From Achatina immaculata (Eukaryota; Mollusca; Gastropoda; Stylommatophora; Achatinidae), in contig CM019696.1 of the NCBI GenBank assembly GCA_009760885.1, positions 42,950,221-43,014,220 of the forward strand: a stretch of DNA of 64,000 nt, in the 5' to 3' direction. Below are positions 63,602-64,000 of this stretch, piece after piece; position 1 is the stretch's first letter, and the number at the start of each line of letters is the position of its first letter. The notes under the pieces were generated by a model. That model was given only the letters and a program-made list of their open reading frames with translations, searched no databases and had not been told where the DNA came from. The position numbers were made by a program, and so were the translations under genes.

Positions 63602-64000
63602 CAGACTTCTTCTTTGGTTTTCTTAGCTGTCCATGGTACCTTCAGCATCCTTCTTATGAACCACATTTCCATGGCCTCCATTTCTCGCTGTACTCTCTTA
63701 TTCATAGACCATGCTTCACATCCATAAAACAAAATTAACTCGATGTAACATTTAAGTACTTGGAATCTTGTTTCCATTGATATGGATCTATTGGACAAGA
63801 TGTATCTCATTGTCTAGATTGCTGACTTGGCCTGAGCACGTCTGCTTTTTTATTTCATTGTGACATTTCCCATCAGCTGTTATAACTGTTCCTAAGTACT
63901 TGAATACTATCAACTTGTTTCAGTTCCGTGCCATCGATGTAATGCTACATTTTTGTGGTATTTTTTTTCTTTGAGATGACCATCACTTCAGTCTTCTTTT
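63602..64000 (-). mobile_element. LINE family F fragment, continues past the window
   Basis: Minus-strand frame 63547-63810 with FQVLKCYIELILFYGCEAWS, EMEAMEMWFIRRMLKVPWTA, matching family F at 10567-11013. The 63811-64000 part matches 10975-11150 (LKQVDRFKYL region and upstream). The 3' end is cut at ~63602. The element runs off the right edge. Confidence 0.88.

Overview
This window is eukaryotic, non-coding or repetitive DNA from an invertebrate animal. I see no host gene that I can support, and no tRNA, rRNA or CRISPR array. The mix of non-LTR retrotransposons (RTE-like, Jockey-like and L2/CR1-like), mariner and Tc1 DNA transposons, a Penelope-like element with a GIY-YIG domain, and a very high load of minisatellites is what I would expect from a lophotrochozoan such as a mollusc. 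That is an inference from composition, not a species call. Nearly every long open frame belongs to a decayed transposon or to a stop-poor tandem array.

Layout: 0-3 kb holds minisatellites, a Jockey-like endonuclease remnant and a Tc1-like remnant. 3-9.5 kb holds two separate ~1 kb tandem duplications carrying RTE-like 3' ends (called family B here), with two minisatellites between them. 10.5-14.4 kb holds an antisense LINE (family F) and a broken copy of a widespread uncharacterised protein family, interrupted by an L2-like LINE that is itself interrupted by family B. 15.2-17.4 kb is a G/T-only minisatellite. 17.4-36.1 kb is a chain of L2, mariner, LINE D, LINE E, mariner, LINE C, Tc1, LINE A (with family B nested inside) and a hugely expanded mariner; several joints carry pieces of the same ~40-bp CT/TA-rich repeat in the same orientation. 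36-42 kb is mostly minisatellites with a foldback element. 42-49.8 kb holds family B and C LINEs. 49.8-50.9 kb is a Penelope-like element. 51.7-55 kb is a near full-length family A LINE. 55-59.6 kb is a Jockey-like reverse transcriptase remnant blown up into satellite arrays. 59.6-63.1 kb is more minisatellites, and 63.6-64 kb is a family F LINE that runs off the window.

The main observation is how many tandem arrays lie inside former transposon coding sequence, with unit sequences that are recognisable protein motifs of the host element. The clearest case is a mariner at 30.7-35.9 kb. Three stretches of its transposase gene became arrays of 24, 19 and 48 bp units; the last is about 3 kb of repeats of the catalytic-site codons (ITGDETWVHGYDVKTK). 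Others are a Jockey-like reverse transcriptase motif (SPTYLGITPEH, 33 bp units over ~4 kb) followed by a second array from the next motif; a Tc1 transposase with 46 and 96 bp arrays; a LINE C motif (IYDTGHIPSDL, 28 bp); an L2 C-terminus (17 bp); a mariner motif (QRVEYAK, 25 bp); and the uncharacterised family (53 bp). Unit lengths are not limited to multiples of three, and in one array every unit carries the same stop codon, so amplification followed gene death there. This suggests that dying transposon genes are a recurrent seed for satellite DNA in this genome.
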